Assembly: GCA_965243695.1 (NCBI GenBank)
Contig: CBDEWC010000039.1
Span: forward strand, 310,001 to 374,000
Direction of reading: 5' to 3'
Length of the DNA stretch: 64,000 nucleotides
From: JAKVCB01 sp965243695
Lineage (GTDB): Bacteria > Planctomycetota > Planctomycetia > Pirellulales > Lacipirellulaceae
Of the stretch, positions 1 to 8,800 are shown piece by piece; position 1 is the stretch's first letter; each line of letters begins with the position of its first letter. Both the position numbers and the translations under genes were made by a program. The notes under the pieces were generated by a model. It saw only the letters and a program-made list of their open reading frames with translations, was not told the DNA's origin and did not search any database.

Positions 1-681
1 CCAGCGACCTAAATCTGACAGGGTCTGTCCTTCCATGAGCAAGGCAACACTCGGTTCCTCTCCCGGTGAGCAGCTATCCAGTAAATGCTGGAGCGTTGTC
101 AGGCACCGCTGGTGTTCGTCTTGCTGTCGATAAATGCCCGCCATATCAAGAAGGATATTTTTGTTACCTGGAGAAAACTGGAGTGCTCGCTGCAAATCGG
201 CCAACGCACGTTTTGGTTTACCCAGCTCTAGATAGACCTGCCCCCGCAGAGCCCAGGCTGACGCTAGTCGCGAATCAAATCCAAGTGCCTGGTCAGCCCG
301 CTCGAGGGCCCGATTGGTATCCCCCATTGCTAACAACATTTCACCGCTGCGAACGATCTTTGTTGCGTCTAACGAATCAAGTCGGATCGCAGTTTCAATT
401 TGCAGAAGGGCTTCGTCTTTGGCGCCATGTTGCCAAAGTAGTTCAGCCAGCTGGTATCGACTCGCCGCATCGGTTGGGGAAACCTCTATTGCCTTCCTCA
501 GCAGGGCTTCGGCTTTGTTCCATTGGCCCGCTTCTACGGCGGTAGCACCTTGACGTGAAAGCTCGCGGCAGTTTGCGACTGCTTCGGGAACTGCACCGCG
601 ATTACGCATCGATACGCATCCCCCAAGAATAATAAGCCCGGCAGGCAATAAAACAGCGTACCGCATAAAGCTTGCATACAT
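1..681 (-). CDS. TPR-repeat lipoprotein, 3' end cut off by window edge
   Basis: The minus strand reads as an open frame from an ATG at 681 to the window edge, so the C-terminus is missing. An in-frame ATG at 666 is an alternative start. The N-terminus has a short hydrophobic segment ending in a lipobox (ILGGC, Cys about residue 22), which predicts a lipoprotein. The rest is helical TPR-like sequence with repeated motifs such as AEALLRKAIEVSPTDAAS and ALADLQRALQFSPGNKN. TPR lipoproteins usually act as protein-interaction scaffolds at the envelope; no enzymatic domain is visible. A 27-bp tandem duplication lies just upstream. The partner is unknown. Confidence 0.75.
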   Translation of the reverse strand, partial: MYASFMRYAVLLPAGLIILGGCVSMRNRGAVPEAVANCRELSRQGATAVEAGQWNKAEALLRKAIEVSPTDAASRYQLAELLWQHGAKDEALLQIETAIRLDSLDATKIVRSGEMLLAMGDTNRALERADQALGFDSRLASAWALRGQVYLELGKPKRALADLQRALQFSPGNKNILLDMAGIYRQQDEHQRCLTTLQHLLDSCSPGEEPSVALLMEGQTLSDLGRW

Positions 682-717
682 ACTCGGGAGGAGTGATGAC
701 TTGGTCAATGTTTCTCG

Positions 718-770
718 AATGGGACGTATAGTCCAGTAGAATGAAATGGGACGTATAGTCCAGTAGAATG
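718..770. repeat. 27-bp tandem duplication upstream of the TPR lipoprotein gene
   Basis: Two copies of AATGGGACGTATAGTCCAG followed by TAGAATG occur head to tail (718-743 and 745-770, period 27). They lie 37 bp upstream of the start of the minus-strand TPR gene, in the spacer before the next plus-strand gene. This is one of many short tandem duplications in the window. No function is evident, although the position could affect the 5' leader of the TPR gene. Confidence 0.9.
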
Positions 771-933
771 GAATGCGGTTGTGACCAAAGCGGCCTGCAG
801 AAGATAGCTTTCCACAGGACCCCCAGCAATGTCAGATTTATGCGGTCACTCACACCAACTCTCGCCCACACCAACCCACTGTGGTACGATAAACCGTCTT
901 TCAACGATGCTAGCAGATGGTACGAAGTGTTCT

Positions 934-1368
934 ATGCCTACTCTTTTTGACCAATTCGGGATTCGTTTTGAATTTCCAGAGAACTGGCAAGTTGACGTGC
1001 CAACAGAAGCAGCAGGTGATATTTCAATCACAGTCAGCAGTCCCGAGACGGCTTTTTGGTCTCTTACCCGTTACCGTGGCACGGTGAATCCTACTGAACT
1101 GTTGGAACAAGTGCTGGCAACGATGAAGGATGAATATCCTGAACTTGAGTTCGACACTGCTGCTGACCATGTCGAGGATCAACCAATGGTTGGCTACGAC
1201 CTCAACTTCTTTTGCCTCGATCTGTCCAATACAGCGTGGTTCCGAGGATTTCAACGCGAAAAAACAACTTACCTGTTGTTTTGCCAGGCTGAAGATCGCG
1301 AGATGGAGCGAGTCGAACCTGTTTTGCATGCAATGACGGTTAGCTTGCTGCGGAATGACCAGAGTTGA
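934..1368 (+). CDS. Conserved hypothetical protein, about 144 aa
   Basis: The frame is open further upstream, but the ATG at 934 (MPTLFDQFGIRFEFPENW) is preferred because the upstream translation looks like spacer. The protein is soluble, has no signal peptide or membrane segment, and is mixed alpha/beta. It carries a 'FEFPENWQV' opening and a 'FCQAEDRE' stretch near the end. The pattern, a beta-rich domain starting with a 'P.nW.v' motif and ending in an amphipathic helix, resembles small PsbP/DcrB (DUF1795)-like proteins, but the resemblance is by eye only. It is flanked by opposite-strand genes and is probably monocistronic. Confidence 0.6.
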   Translation: MPTLFDQFGIRFEFPENWQVDVPTEAAGDISITVSSPETAFWSLTRYRGTVNPTELLEQVLATMKDEYPELEFDTAADHVEDQPMVGYDLNFFCLDLSNTAWFRGFQREKTTYLLFCQAEDREMERVEPVLHAMTVSLLRNDQS

Positions 1369-1563
1369 GGAATGTAACCAAGACTTGCCAATGGTTTCGC
1401 GCCCGGCAGTTGCAATTTTACCGATTTTGAAACTCTTACAACGCTGGCCCACCGACTCACCACCCTCCGAGCAGTTGTCAATTCTTGTAGGTGGGTAACA
1501 TTCGCCCGGTTTTTCGCCCGATCACCCAACAGGTTTTCTCGTGGTGCGACCGCCTCACACAAT

Positions 1564-1579
1564 TGGCACGGCGATTGCT
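1564..1579 (+). promoter_or_regulatory. Near-consensus sigma-54 (RpoN) -24/-12 promoter
   Basis: The sequence TGGCACG-GCGA-TTGCT matches the sigma-54 consensus TGGCACG-N4-TTGCW at every defined position. The GG at 1565-1566 and the GC at 1577-1578 have the required 12-nt spacing, predicting a transcription start near 1590 on the plus strand. It is intergenic, 196 bp after the stop of the 144-aa gene. By rough estimate, a chance match this good is unlikely in 64 kb. What it transcribes is unclear: there is no convincing gene before the hairpin at 1926-1969. Confidence 0.65.
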
Positions 1580-1589
1580 ACTCTCATGT

Positions 1590-1973
1590 TCCGACGAAGG
1601 GTCGTTAAAGGCGGATCGGTGCGAAACCCCGCAGGCACCGGCCTACCCCTTTTAGGTAGGGTAGATCCTTCATGAAATAGAGGTTGTACCAGGAAATCGA
1701 CTTCGGTCTTTGTTGGTTGACGGCCTCACGACTTGTCGACTGGGCAGATTTTGCCGCTGATTCGCCGGGGTTGGGCGATTTACCCGTCACGGGAAACGGC
1801 AACCATCCCAGTATTTCGACGAGAACTGCTTCGCGTCGCTTGGACGACACCACAACTCCTGTCAAGTTTGTTCAGGGCTGTGCCGTGGCGTGATCCCGCA
1901 CAGGGAAAGTAGTTTCTCACCGAGGAAAGGGTCCGGTTGGCTACCCTCGCAGGGCCAGCCGGATCCTTTTGGT
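1590..1973 (+). other. Possible sigma-54-driven untranslated transcript
   Basis: The 600-bp spacer between the 144-aa gene and the convergent SDR gene has no convincing coding frame on either strand. It starts with a sigma-54-type promoter and ends in a 16-bp-stem hairpin followed by TTTTGGTTT. Between them are small potential stems, for example CGGTGC/GCACCG near 1617-1640 and CCTACC/GGTAGG near 1642-1660. I infer a regulated RNA of about 380 nt. It does not match RNase P, tmRNA, SRP or 6S RNA by eye. A very short peptide cannot be excluded. Confidence 0.3.
1926..1969. terminator. Strong hairpin between convergent transcripts
   Basis: The arms 1926-1941 and 1954-1969 form a 16-bp stem (two G-U wobbles) with a 12-nt loop. 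On the plus strand it is followed by TTTTGGTTTG. On the minus strand it lies about 30 bp past the SDR stop codon, with only a weak U-tract. It could terminate a plus-strand transcript from the sigma-54 promoter and also serve the SDR gene. Confidence 0.55.
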
Positions 1974-1997
1974 TTGCGCCAACACCAGCCGTAAAGT

Positions 1998-2828
1998 TCA
2001 GCCGGCCGTTGTCTTTTTCAAGAGCCAATCACCAAGCCTGGGTGAGAGTTGCGACAATGCAAACAAAAGGCGGGATTTTTGGGGAACAATCAGTTCGATG
2101 TTTCGGCGTTCACACGCGTGCAAAATTTGATCTGCTAGCCGCTGCGGGTCAATTTTGTGGACTCGGGCACCCCCTCCAGCCTGGCTTGCACCAGGAGGCA
2201 AACCAGCCGCCTGTTTGTCGTATCGTCCTGCAGTGCCAGGCTGGGCCAATGGACCTGGACAGACCAGCAACACGTGCGGGCCGGTTGTACCCCACTGCAG
2301 TCTCAACTGTTGTGCATAGGCTGCCACGGGAAACTTACTGGCTGGATAGGCTCCCATGTAACGTGGTGCGACCTTGCTGGCCAAAGAGCCAATCAGTACG
2401 ACATGCCCTCCACTAGCAACGAGCGGATCAGCCAGATTTTGAGTGACTTGTGTGACTGCTAGAAAGTTGACTTCCCATAACTGGCGATGTTGTTCGGGTG
2501 TGGTTGCGAGGATTTCACCACGCATCGATCTCCCTGCAGCGTGGCAAAGGAGGTCGACACCGCCCAACTCTCGCTGCGTTGCCTTGACAACTCGTTGGAC
2601 ATCATCACTTTTGGTAACATCTGCGGCTACGGTTGCCACATCACCACCATTTTCCTGCAACTGATTGGCGACCGCGAGCAATGCATCCTCGCCACGGGCT
2701 ACCAGCAACACGCGGGCACCTCGCAAAACGAGTGACTCAGCAAGAACTTTTCCCAGCCCGCTTGAAGCCCCAGTGACGACCGCGCGTTTGCCATTCCAAT
2801 AACCGGTATCTGTCGGGGATTTGCTCAT
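1998..2828 (-). CDS. Short-chain dehydrogenase/reductase (SDR)
   Basis: This 276-aa classical SDR carries the NAD(P)-binding TGASSGLG motif (residues 19-26), the structural AAG (97-99) and a complete catalytic tetrad: Asn121, Ser148, Tyr161 and Lys165 in YPASK. It is cytosolic with no signal peptide. Basic residues after the second beta-strand (VARGEDAL) do not clearly settle NADP(H) versus NAD(H). The last 50 residues (LIVPQKSRLLFALSQLSP) resemble the membrane-associating tail of SDRs that act on lipids such as 3-ketosphinganine or ketoacyl chains. That is inference, and the substrate is unknown. Confidence 0.85.
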   Translation of the reverse strand: MSKSPTDTGYWNGKRAVVTGASSGLGKVLAESLVLRGARVLLVARGEDALLAVANQLQENGGDVATVAADVTKSDDVQRVVKATQRELGGVDLLCHAAGRSMRGEILATTPEQHRQLWEVNFLAVTQVTQNLADPLVASGGHVVLIGSLASKVAPRYMGAYPASKFPVAAYAQQLRLQWGTTGPHVLLVCPGPLAQPGTAGRYDKQAAGLPPGASQAGGGARVHKIDPQRLADQILHACERRNIELIVPQKSRLLFALSQLSPRLGDWLLKKTTAG

Positions 2829-2884
2829 GGGGTTTCGTTATTTCAGCAAGCCCGGGTTGTGGTCCACGAACTATGCACGATCAT

Positions 2885-3463
2885 TCAGGGATCCTTCATC
2901 TGGAAGTGTGTCACGTGCCAATACACTTCAGGACCGCCACCAAAAACAGCGCGGTGAAATCGGTTCGGATATCCATAATACGGATCAAATTCGGCCTTCA
3001 ACCAAAGTTTGGTGCCGCGTTTTGCCTGCATCTCGCGCTCTGGATCTTCCGCGAGTTCAATTTCCCGCTCGAGGGTTTCAAACATGCCTGGTACCGACCA
3101 AACCTCCCAGGTTCTTTGCTGTGAAGGGATTTGTCCATCTCGAACCATTTTTGTCACGACCTGCTTCCGGACCTCTACTTGCACGATCCCAGGTCGATTA
3201 CCCTCGATTGTGACATCCATATTGTAATTGGCAGGTCCGTTGGTATGCCAGCGTTGCTCTGCGGTTTGGAGGCTTTCGGCGGTAAGGGCTGGTAGTCTTC
3301 GGGCAACCGCAAAGCGGAGAATAGCGACCGTGGCAAGCACAAGAATCAGGCCACTGGCCCCAAAGATTACCAGGGCCCGTAGTTTGTGCTTTGGTTTTAC
3401 AGACCTGGTATCGCCAAGTCGGTTATCGCTGGAGATCGGGTTGCTATCGATGCGGTTCGTCAT
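2885..3463 (-). CDS. Single-pass membrane protein, DUF6174-like
   Basis: Start is set at the ATG at 3463 (MTNRIDS), preceded by AGAGG; a GTG at 3487 would add eight residues. The protein has a basic cytosolic N-terminus, one transmembrane helix (about residues 30-55, LVIFGASGLILVLATVAI) and an extracytoplasmic domain. That domain begins 'AEQRWHTNGPANYNMDVTIEG' in outline, with 'GIVQVEVR' following. This layout (RW..nGp.nY.m.V...g..PG...V.Vr) resembles DUF6174, whose function is unknown. It is likely co-transcribed with the exported protein just upstream (58-bp gap). Confidence 0.65.
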   Translation of the reverse strand: MTNRIDSNPISSDNRLGDTRSVKPKHKLRALVIFGASGLILVLATVAILRFAVARRLPALTAESLQTAEQRWHTNGPANYNMDVTIEGNRPGIVQVEVRKQVVTKMVRDGQIPSQQRTWEVWSVPGMFETLEREIELAEDPEREMQAKRGTKLWLKAEFDPYYGYPNRFHRAVFGGGPEVYWHVTHFQMKDP

Positions 3464-3520
3464 TGTTGGTGGATTACCTCTGGCCACCGAGCCCCAAGCA
3501 GCGAAAAAGGGCCGAGCAGA

Positions 3521-4387
3521 TTACGGCTTTTGTGCTACCTCGGGGACGTCTTCCAGTAGTCTTTCTTTCATTTGCATAACGTAATGCATACTGCTCGTGG
3601 GACCAGCGTATCCGAGTACGCGTTGATCAACATTCATTTCCTGCGAGAGAATACGGCCCGCTGCGATATCAAATCGGACGGTACCATTCATTAACCGTTG
3701 AATGAGTTGTGCTTCGAGATAGGCATTGATTGGCGACAAGATCTGATAGCTCACCTCAATAGTTGCCACGCCGTTCTTGACATCCGTCAGCTTGTAATGT
3801 CGGCGGGCTTGAATAGCCCGGGTACCACCTTCTTTCAACTGTACCGTAACACGCAACGGTTCGTCCCAGGTTGTATCGATCGCGACCGGGTCTTCAGGAA
3901 GTTGCAAGGTGATGAGCGCATTGGGGTCAGCTGCCGGTTGATGAATCTTCATTTTGCGGTCCAGGATTTTGCCTTGTGGAGACATCCGGAGAATGCTGAT
4001 CGGTACGCCTACCGCCTTGGCTGCATCTTCAAACCCGGGAGGAGGAGTTTTATCTTTCGTGCTGTCGTAGACTTGATCATCCAGGTCGGGAAGATGGTTC
4101 TTCATGTAGACCCGTTCCACCATGTTCATCAGTTCGATCTGGTCATCCGGTAGCACATCGAGAATCCGCCATGCCTTCACCGACTTGGTTTCGCTGGTTG
4201 CCCGCTGTGTTTCTTTGTCGATCGTATTGCGGATCGACATGCGGTGTTCGACCTCATAACGGATGACGTCACCGGTCGAGAACTTGTAGGCCAGGTTGTA
4301 CTTCGTATCGTCACCGTGAGAAACCGTGGTGGTTAATAAAACGAATACAAAAGCAGCATGTTGGCCAGAAACAGAAAAGCCATTCAT
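3521..4387 (-). CDS. Secreted hypothetical protein
   Basis: This 288-aa protein has an N-terminal signal peptide (hydrophobic AAFVFVLLTTTV, likely cleavage near SHG-DD). The mature part is beta-rich, starting YNLAYKFSTGDVIRYEVEHR. It contains repeated strand-like segments and a late 'NGTVRFDIAAGRILSQEM' stretch typical of exported planctomycete proteins that share a 'KF..Gd...y.v' opening. No catalytic motif is seen. It sits downstream of nadK with a short repeat in the spacer and upstream of a membrane protein, in the same direction. The function is unknown. Confidence 0.7.
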   Translation of the reverse strand: MNGFSVSGQHAAFVFVLLTTTVSHGDDTKYNLAYKFSTGDVIRYEVEHRMSIRNTIDKETQRATSETKSVKAWRILDVLPDDQIELMNMVERVYMKNHLPDLDDQVYDSTKDKTPPPGFEDAAKAVGVPISILRMSPQGKILDRKMKIHQPAADPNALITLQLPEDPVAIDTTWDEPLRVTVQLKEGGTRAIQARRHYKLTDVKNGVATIEVSYQILSPINAYLEAQLIQRLMNGTVRFDIAAGRILSQEMNVDQRVLGYAGPTSSMHYVMQMKERLLEDVPEVAQKP

Positions 4388-4500
4388 CGGTATGCGTCCT
4401 TGCGTTGGAAAGCTAACGGCGGGTTGGTGCTAATTTCTCCAGCGACCCAGTTCCTGCGGAGTTGGCGAGTCCAAGCCAGTTGGGTTGCGGCTCAACCACC

Positions 4501-4545
4501 TGCTGGAAAGTAGGCTGCTGGAAAGTAGGCTGCTGGAAAGTAGGC
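4501..4545. repeat. 15-bp tandem repeat, three perfect copies, after nadK
   Basis: TGCTGGAAAGTAGGC is repeated three times without a mismatch (4501-4515, 4516-4530, 4531-4545). It lies 11 bp beyond the stop codon of minus-strand nadK. The copies are not inverted and cannot form a terminator on their own. The perfect identity suggests a recent expansion by replication slippage. Confidence 0.95.
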
Positions 4546-4556
4546 CTTGAATACGG

Positions 4557-5411
4557 TTACTCGGTGATTTTTAGACGCCCTCCCCACCCCATCTTTTCGC
4601 GAAGCGTACGATAATATCCCTGTCCAGCGACCTCTACCATTTGGAAGCGTGCTGTTGAACGTGCGATGCGCACTCGATCTTTGCCTGTGAGCGAGCCTTG
4701 TACGCGACCGTCAATGACCAGGGATGTTCCTTGATTGGGCTGGGGAACGACCACTTCGTAAATGCGATCTGCCGTGTCGACCACCGGTCGATTTGTGAGT
4801 GTATGCGGGTTGATCGGAGAGACCAAAAAGGCCTGGAGGTTCTTGCGCAGAATCGGTCCTCCCACTGACAAACTGTGTGCCGTTGATCCTACCGGAGTGC
4901 TGATAATCAAACCGTCGCAACTATAGGTGGTGGCCAAATCTCCGTCAACGTAAAGCTCGATATCAATCATTGAGAACGGTGGACCTGCTAGCACAGTGAC
5001 CTCATTGAGCCCCAGCAACGGCTCGTTCGATTTGCCATCACGGGTTACGTTGCACTCAAACATCAGGTGCTCGATCACTCGATACCTGCGAGCTGCGACC
5101 TCCGGTAGCATGGTCTCAAGTTCGTTCGGTCGAAGGCCTGCCAGAAATCCAAGATTGCCGAGATTGACACCAATGACAGGTAGCTGACGGTGGGCCATTT
5201 GATGTGCAGCCCGGAGTATTGAACCATCGCCACCCATCACGATGGCCAGGTCGGCATCGCAGGAAGAAAGGTCTTCACAACAATCGAGCGAAACGGCGAC
5301 AACTTCCAGATGTTTCTCGACGATCGGTCGAAATTTTTCGACAGCTTCCCGGATTGGCTCGCGGGTGCCATCGGCAAGAATCATGACCCGTTGGGCGGTG
5401 GAGGTTGACAT
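4557..5411 (-). CDS. nadK: NAD kinase
   Basis: This enzyme phosphorylates NAD to NADP with ATP or polyphosphate in the cytosol. The 284-aa protein has the diagnostic GGDGS motif (residues 60-64, with the catalytic Asp62), the following NLGNLGFLAG stretch, and the glycine-rich TPVGSTAHSLSVGGPI segment. Length fits bacterial NadK. It lies downstream of dxs, separated by 120 bp. A dxs-ispA-xseBA-nadK neighbourhood is common in bacteria and suggests a loose housekeeping operon. A 15-bp triple repeat follows the stop. Confidence 0.95.
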   Translation of the reverse strand: MSTSTAQRVMILADGTREPIREAVEKFRPIVEKHLEVVAVSLDCCEDLSSCDADLAIVMGGDGSILRAAHQMAHRQLPVIGVNLGNLGFLAGLRPNELETMLPEVAARRYRVIEHLMFECNVTRDGKSNEPLLGLNEVTVLAGPPFSMIDIELYVDGDLATTYSCDGLIISTPVGSTAHSLSVGGPILRKNLQAFLVSPINPHTLTNRPVVDTADRIYEVVVPQPNQGTSLVIDGRVQGSLTGKDRVRIARSTARFQMVEVAGQGYYRTLREKMGWGGRLKITE

Positions 5412-5531
5412 CGGCTGGTGGCCTACGGGAGGGGGGGTTTTATGACGAAACCGAGGTTTGCCTGGTCGAAATGTTTTTAGGTGAGGTCGTCAGGTCCTTG
5501 GCTCGGTTTGAAGTTTAGGTGGGTGAGGGAA

Positions 5532-7454
5532 TTACTTGTAAAGTTTAGTTTGATCAACAGCAAGCGTTCGGCAAACTTGCGCGATTCCTGTGGCATCGAG
5601 TCCCAAATCGGCAAGCAACTCACCTCGTTCTCCATGTTCGATGAAGCGGTCCGGGATTCCGAGTCGCTGAATTGGGCAGGAATCGATTTGCGCTTCATTC
5701 ACCACCTCCAGCACGGTGGATCCAAATCCACCGGCCAGAGCCGCTTCTTCGACAGTCACCAGAAAACCGGTTTCACGGGCAGCAAGACAAATGGTTTTGG
5801 TGTCGAGTGGTTTTACAAAGCGAGCATTGATCACACCAACATCCAAATCTTCTTTTTTCAGAAGTTCCGCAGCGGCCAGGCATATCGGCAGCAGTGCCCC
5901 GCAGGAAATGATGGTTCCATCACGTCCCCAATGACAGATTTCACTGATCCCGAGTTCAAGGGGAGTCCGTTTACCTTCGAGCCGTTTTGTAGTCGCTTTG
6001 GGATAACGAATTGCGCACGGACTGTCGTGCTGAATCGCGAACTCAAGCATTGCCTGGAGATCATATTCATCGCCCGGCGCCATGACGACCATGTTCGGGA
6101 ATAACCTCATGTAGCCAAGGTCAAATATGCCGTGATGGGTGGGGCCATCGGGTCCTGCCAGACCGGCACGGTCGAGCAAAAAGGTCACCGGTAAATTTTG
6201 CAGGGCAACTTCCTGGAAGATCTGGTCGAAGCTGCGTTGGAGAAACGTACTGTAAATATCAACGATGGGTCGCAACCCGGCTTTGGCCTGCCCTGCGGCG
6301 AAGGCGACCGTGTGACCTTCACAAATACCGGTATCGAAGAAGCGATCGGGATGCAACTCGCGGATTGGTTCCAACCGGGTGCCCTGGCACATGGCGGCCG
6401 TCATGATGGTCACATCGGGGTTGACCGACATTTGTTGGAGAATTGCCTCAGAAGCGACGTGGGTAAATCCTTGGGACGAGGATTTTTTCATTTCCACAAT
6501 GCGATTCTCGGTACGTTCGAATTGCGGGGGCGAGTGGAACAGCACGGGGTCTTCGCTGGCTGGTTGAAAACCGTGGCCTTTTTCCGTGACCACGTGAAGG
6601 AGAACAGGTCCTTTCACTTTCTTGACCATTCTCAAGTACTTGCGGAGCAATCCAATGTCATGGCCATCGATCGGGCCGATGTATCGAAAGCCCAACTCTT
6701 CGAACAACATGCCACCGTGCAGGCCTGCTTTGGCTGCTTCCTTAACCTGTGTCAAGAAGCGCTCAGCGGGATCTCCCAGCAAAGGTACCTTGTCGAGGAC
6801 GTTCATGACTTGCTCTTTGAATCCCGAATAGGAACGGTGCATTCGCAGGCGATCAAGGTAATCAGCGATCCCCCCGACGCGTGGACAGATTGACATCTTG
6901 TTGTCGTTGAGCACCACAAGCAGTCGGTCACCAAGCTGTCCAGCATTATTCATGGCTTCGTAGACGATTCCGGAAGGGAACGCACCGTCACCGATCACGG
7001 CAACACTCCAGCGATCTTCGTCTTTGTGCCGCAACTGGTCCCCGCTCATCAGGCCGAGCGCCGTTGAAACACTTGCCCCAGCATGACCGGTCATGAACAA
7101 GTCGTATTCACTTTCGTGCGGATTCGGATATCCCATCAAGCCGCCCTTGGCCCGCATGGTGTTGAATTGCGAAAACCGGCCAGTGATCAGTTTGTGGGGA
7201 TAGATCTGATGTCCCGTATCCCAAATCAAGTGATCGTGAAGAAAGTCGAACGTTTGATGTAAGGCGAGGCACAACTCGACAACGCCCAGGTTTGAGGCGA
7301 AGTGCGCGCTTCGGCAACTAATTAGATTGCAAAGAACCTCTCGCATTTCTTCCGCTAATCGCTCAAGTTCAATGAGCGAAAGCCGGTGCAGGTCGCGCGG
7401 CGATTCGATTGTGGTAAGAAGAGGTGTTTTCTTTGCAGTCGATTTGCTCATCAT
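5532..7454 (-). CDS. dxs: 1-deoxy-D-xylulose-5-phosphate synthase
   Basis: Dxs condenses pyruvate and glyceraldehyde-3-phosphate with thiamine diphosphate, the first step of the MEP isoprenoid pathway. At 640 aa it has normal length. Visible motifs are HFASNLG (His51), the GHAGAS loop (His124), the ThDP/Mg motif GDGAF to NDNKMS (155-188) and the second-half transketolase motif FDTGICEGH with the catalytic Glu. That last motif is usually EQH; here it is EGH. The gene starts with ATGATG, overlapping the end of the prenyl synthase gene by 4 bp, so the two are translationally coupled and supply the same pathway. Confidence 0.96.
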   Translation of the reverse strand: MMSKSTAKKTPLLTTIESPRDLHRLSLIELERLAEEMREVLCNLISCRSAHFASNLGVVELCLALHQTFDFLHDHLIWDTGHQIYPHKLITGRFSQFNTMRAKGGLMGYPNPHESEYDLFMTGHAGASVSTALGLMSGDQLRHKDEDRWSVAVIGDGAFPSGIVYEAMNNAGQLGDRLLVVLNDNKMSICPRVGGIADYLDRLRMHRSYSGFKEQVMNVLDKVPLLGDPAERFLTQVKEAAKAGLHGGMLFEELGFRYIGPIDGHDIGLLRKYLRMVKKVKGPVLLHVVTEKGHGFQPASEDPVLFHSPPQFERTENRIVEMKKSSSQGFTHVASEAILQQMSVNPDVTIMTAAMCQGTRLEPIRELHPDRFFDTGICEGHTVAFAAGQAKAGLRPIVDIYSTFLQRSFDQIFQEVALQNLPVTFLLDRAGLAGPDGPTHHGIFDLGYMRLFPNMVVMAPGDEYDLQAMLEFAIQHDSPCAIRYPKATTKRLEGKRTPLELGISEICHWGRDGTIISCGALLPICLAAAELLKKEDLDVGVINARFVKPLDTKTICLAARETGFLVTVEEAALAGGFGSTVLEVVNEAQIDSCPIQRLGIPDRFIEHGERGELLADLGLDATGIAQVCRTLAVDQTKLYK

Positions 7455-8341
7455 CGATTCCGCTTCAGCACGAAGTTCGCCAGGTGGTGCAGATCGGCAC
7501 CTGCTTTTCCCAGGGGTTCCAGGGCAGCGCAGGCCTGGTCGATCGACTCGGCGGCACGACTCCGACTTTTTTCGACTCCTAATAGGTTTGGAAAAGTGAG
7601 CTTTCCATGGTTTGCATCCTTGTCAAGCCGTTTCCCTACGTCCTCTGGATTCCCAGTGACATCCAGTAAATCATCGGTGATCTGAAAGGCAAGCCCCAAA
7701 TGCTTTCCATACGCTTTTAGCGTGGCGTGCTGGGTGTCGTTGGCGCCGGCGGTAATTCCTCCTATTTCTAAGGAGGCGACAAACAGGGCGCCTGTTTTCC
7801 GTTGATGGATGCTTTCTAATTGTTCGATTGTGCAGCCCGAAAAATGGTTGGCCAGATCGTCAGCTTGACCGCCGACCAGGCCTGTTGCGCCAGCTGCATG
7901 GCCCAACACGCCTGCACAGCGGACCGCCCGATCGGCCGGTTGGATTTCTGCCAAGAGGATTTCGAAAGCTCGAGCCAAGAGTGCGTCGCCAACCAGAATG
8001 GCAATGTCCTCCCCATACAATTTATGACACGTTGGTCGACCGCGGCGGAGATCGTCGTCATCCATTGCAGGTAAATCATCGTGAACCAACGAGTAGGCAT
8101 GAACCATTTCTATCGCACAAGCAGCAGGAAGCGCTTCCTGGACAGATCCGCCACATGCCTGGGCTGCCATTACGACAAGCTGTGGACGGAGCCGCTTGCC
8201 TGGTGCCAAAAGTGTGTATCGAATCGCCTCGGCCAAAGAATCCGGACACCCCCGACCAAACTGGGAATAACGGTCCAGCTCACGGTTAATGCAACTGTGC
8301 AAACGATCGAGGTTGATTGGAGGAGTCTCAATCAATTCCAT
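7451..8341 (-). CDS. ispA: Polyprenyl (farnesyl/geranylgeranyl) diphosphate synthase
   Basis: This all-alpha prenyl synthase elongates allylic diphosphates with IPP. The first aspartate-rich motif is DDLPAMDDDDLRRG (residues 88-101), as in E. coli IspA, and the second is QITDDLLDVTGN. The 296-aa length fits short-chain enzymes, and the tyrosine five residues before the first DD motif points to an FPP- or GGPP-length product; the exact chain length cannot be read. It is directly upstream of and overlaps dxs by 4 bp, and lies 75 bp downstream of xseB. Confidence 0.9.
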   Translation of the reverse strand: MELIETPPINLDRLHSCINRELDRYSQFGRGCPDSLAEAIRYTLLAPGKRLRPQLVVMAAQACGGSVQEALPAACAIEMVHAYSLVHDDLPAMDDDDLRRGRPTCHKLYGEDIAILVGDALLARAFEILLAEIQPADRAVRCAGVLGHAAGATGLVGGQADDLANHFSGCTIEQLESIHQRKTGALFVASLEIGGITAGANDTQHATLKAYGKHLGLAFQITDDLLDVTGNPEDVGKRLDKDANHGKLTFPNLLGVEKSRSRAAESIDQACAALEPLGKAGADLHHLANFVLKRNR

Positions 8342-8416
8342 GGGGGAAGCAGGCCGATGGTGAGGAAAGGCAATGAGGCAAACGAGGTCGCTGGAAAACG
8401 GTCCAACCTTTTAATT

Positions 8417-8797
8417 CTAAAAGAGTCGCCCAGCTGCGTCCACGTCGGCGGGTTTTTCTCCGGCAGCACCGAGATGCCGACCAGCGGTACGTTGTTGACT
8501 GCGGTTGCCCGTCGTTTCTGTTGATGTGGCCCCATCGTTGAACGGTTCCACAATCGGGTTTCCCTCGGCGTCGACTCCACTGAGTAACTCGATTCTACGC
8601 TCTGCCTGCTCGAGCTGTCCATGACATGCTTTGAGGTGACCGACGCCAGCCTCGTATTGCGATAAGGCTTCTGACAGGCCAAGTTTGCCACTCTCGAGCT
8701 GGCTCACGATCTTTTCCAGTTCAGCCAGTGATTCTTCAAAATTCTGGATTTGTGGAGCAGATTTGGATTTCCGTTTAGGAACTTTTTTTTTGGTCAC
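8417..8797 (-). CDS. xseB: Exonuclease VII small subunit
   Basis: XseB binds XseA to form exonuclease VII, a single-strand DNA exonuclease. The core (residues 17-70: FEESLAELEKIVSQLESGKL, then LGLSEALSQYEAGVGHLK and QLEQAERRIELLSG) is a textbook helical-hairpin XseB. It begins with GTG at 8797, with AAGGAG 7 nt upstream, and starts 3 bp after the xseA stop. A hydrophilic C-terminal extension of about 50 residues (from DAEGNPIVEPF on) makes it longer than the usual 70-80 aa. The function of this tail is unknown. Confidence 0.92.
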   Translation of the reverse strand: MTKKKVPKRKSKSAPQIQNFEESLAELEKIVSQLESGKLGLSEALSQYEAGVGHLKACHGQLEQAERRIELLSGVDAEGNPIVEPFNDGATSTETTGNRSQQRTAGRHLGAAGEKPADVDAAGRLF

Positions 8798-8800
8798 TAG

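Noticed and set aside
1921..1940. GAGGAAAG...GTCCGG resembling the start of RNase P RNA
   Set aside because: Two extra bases break the motif, the expected ACAGAAA and 3' partner motifs are absent, and the stretch runs into the SDR gene.
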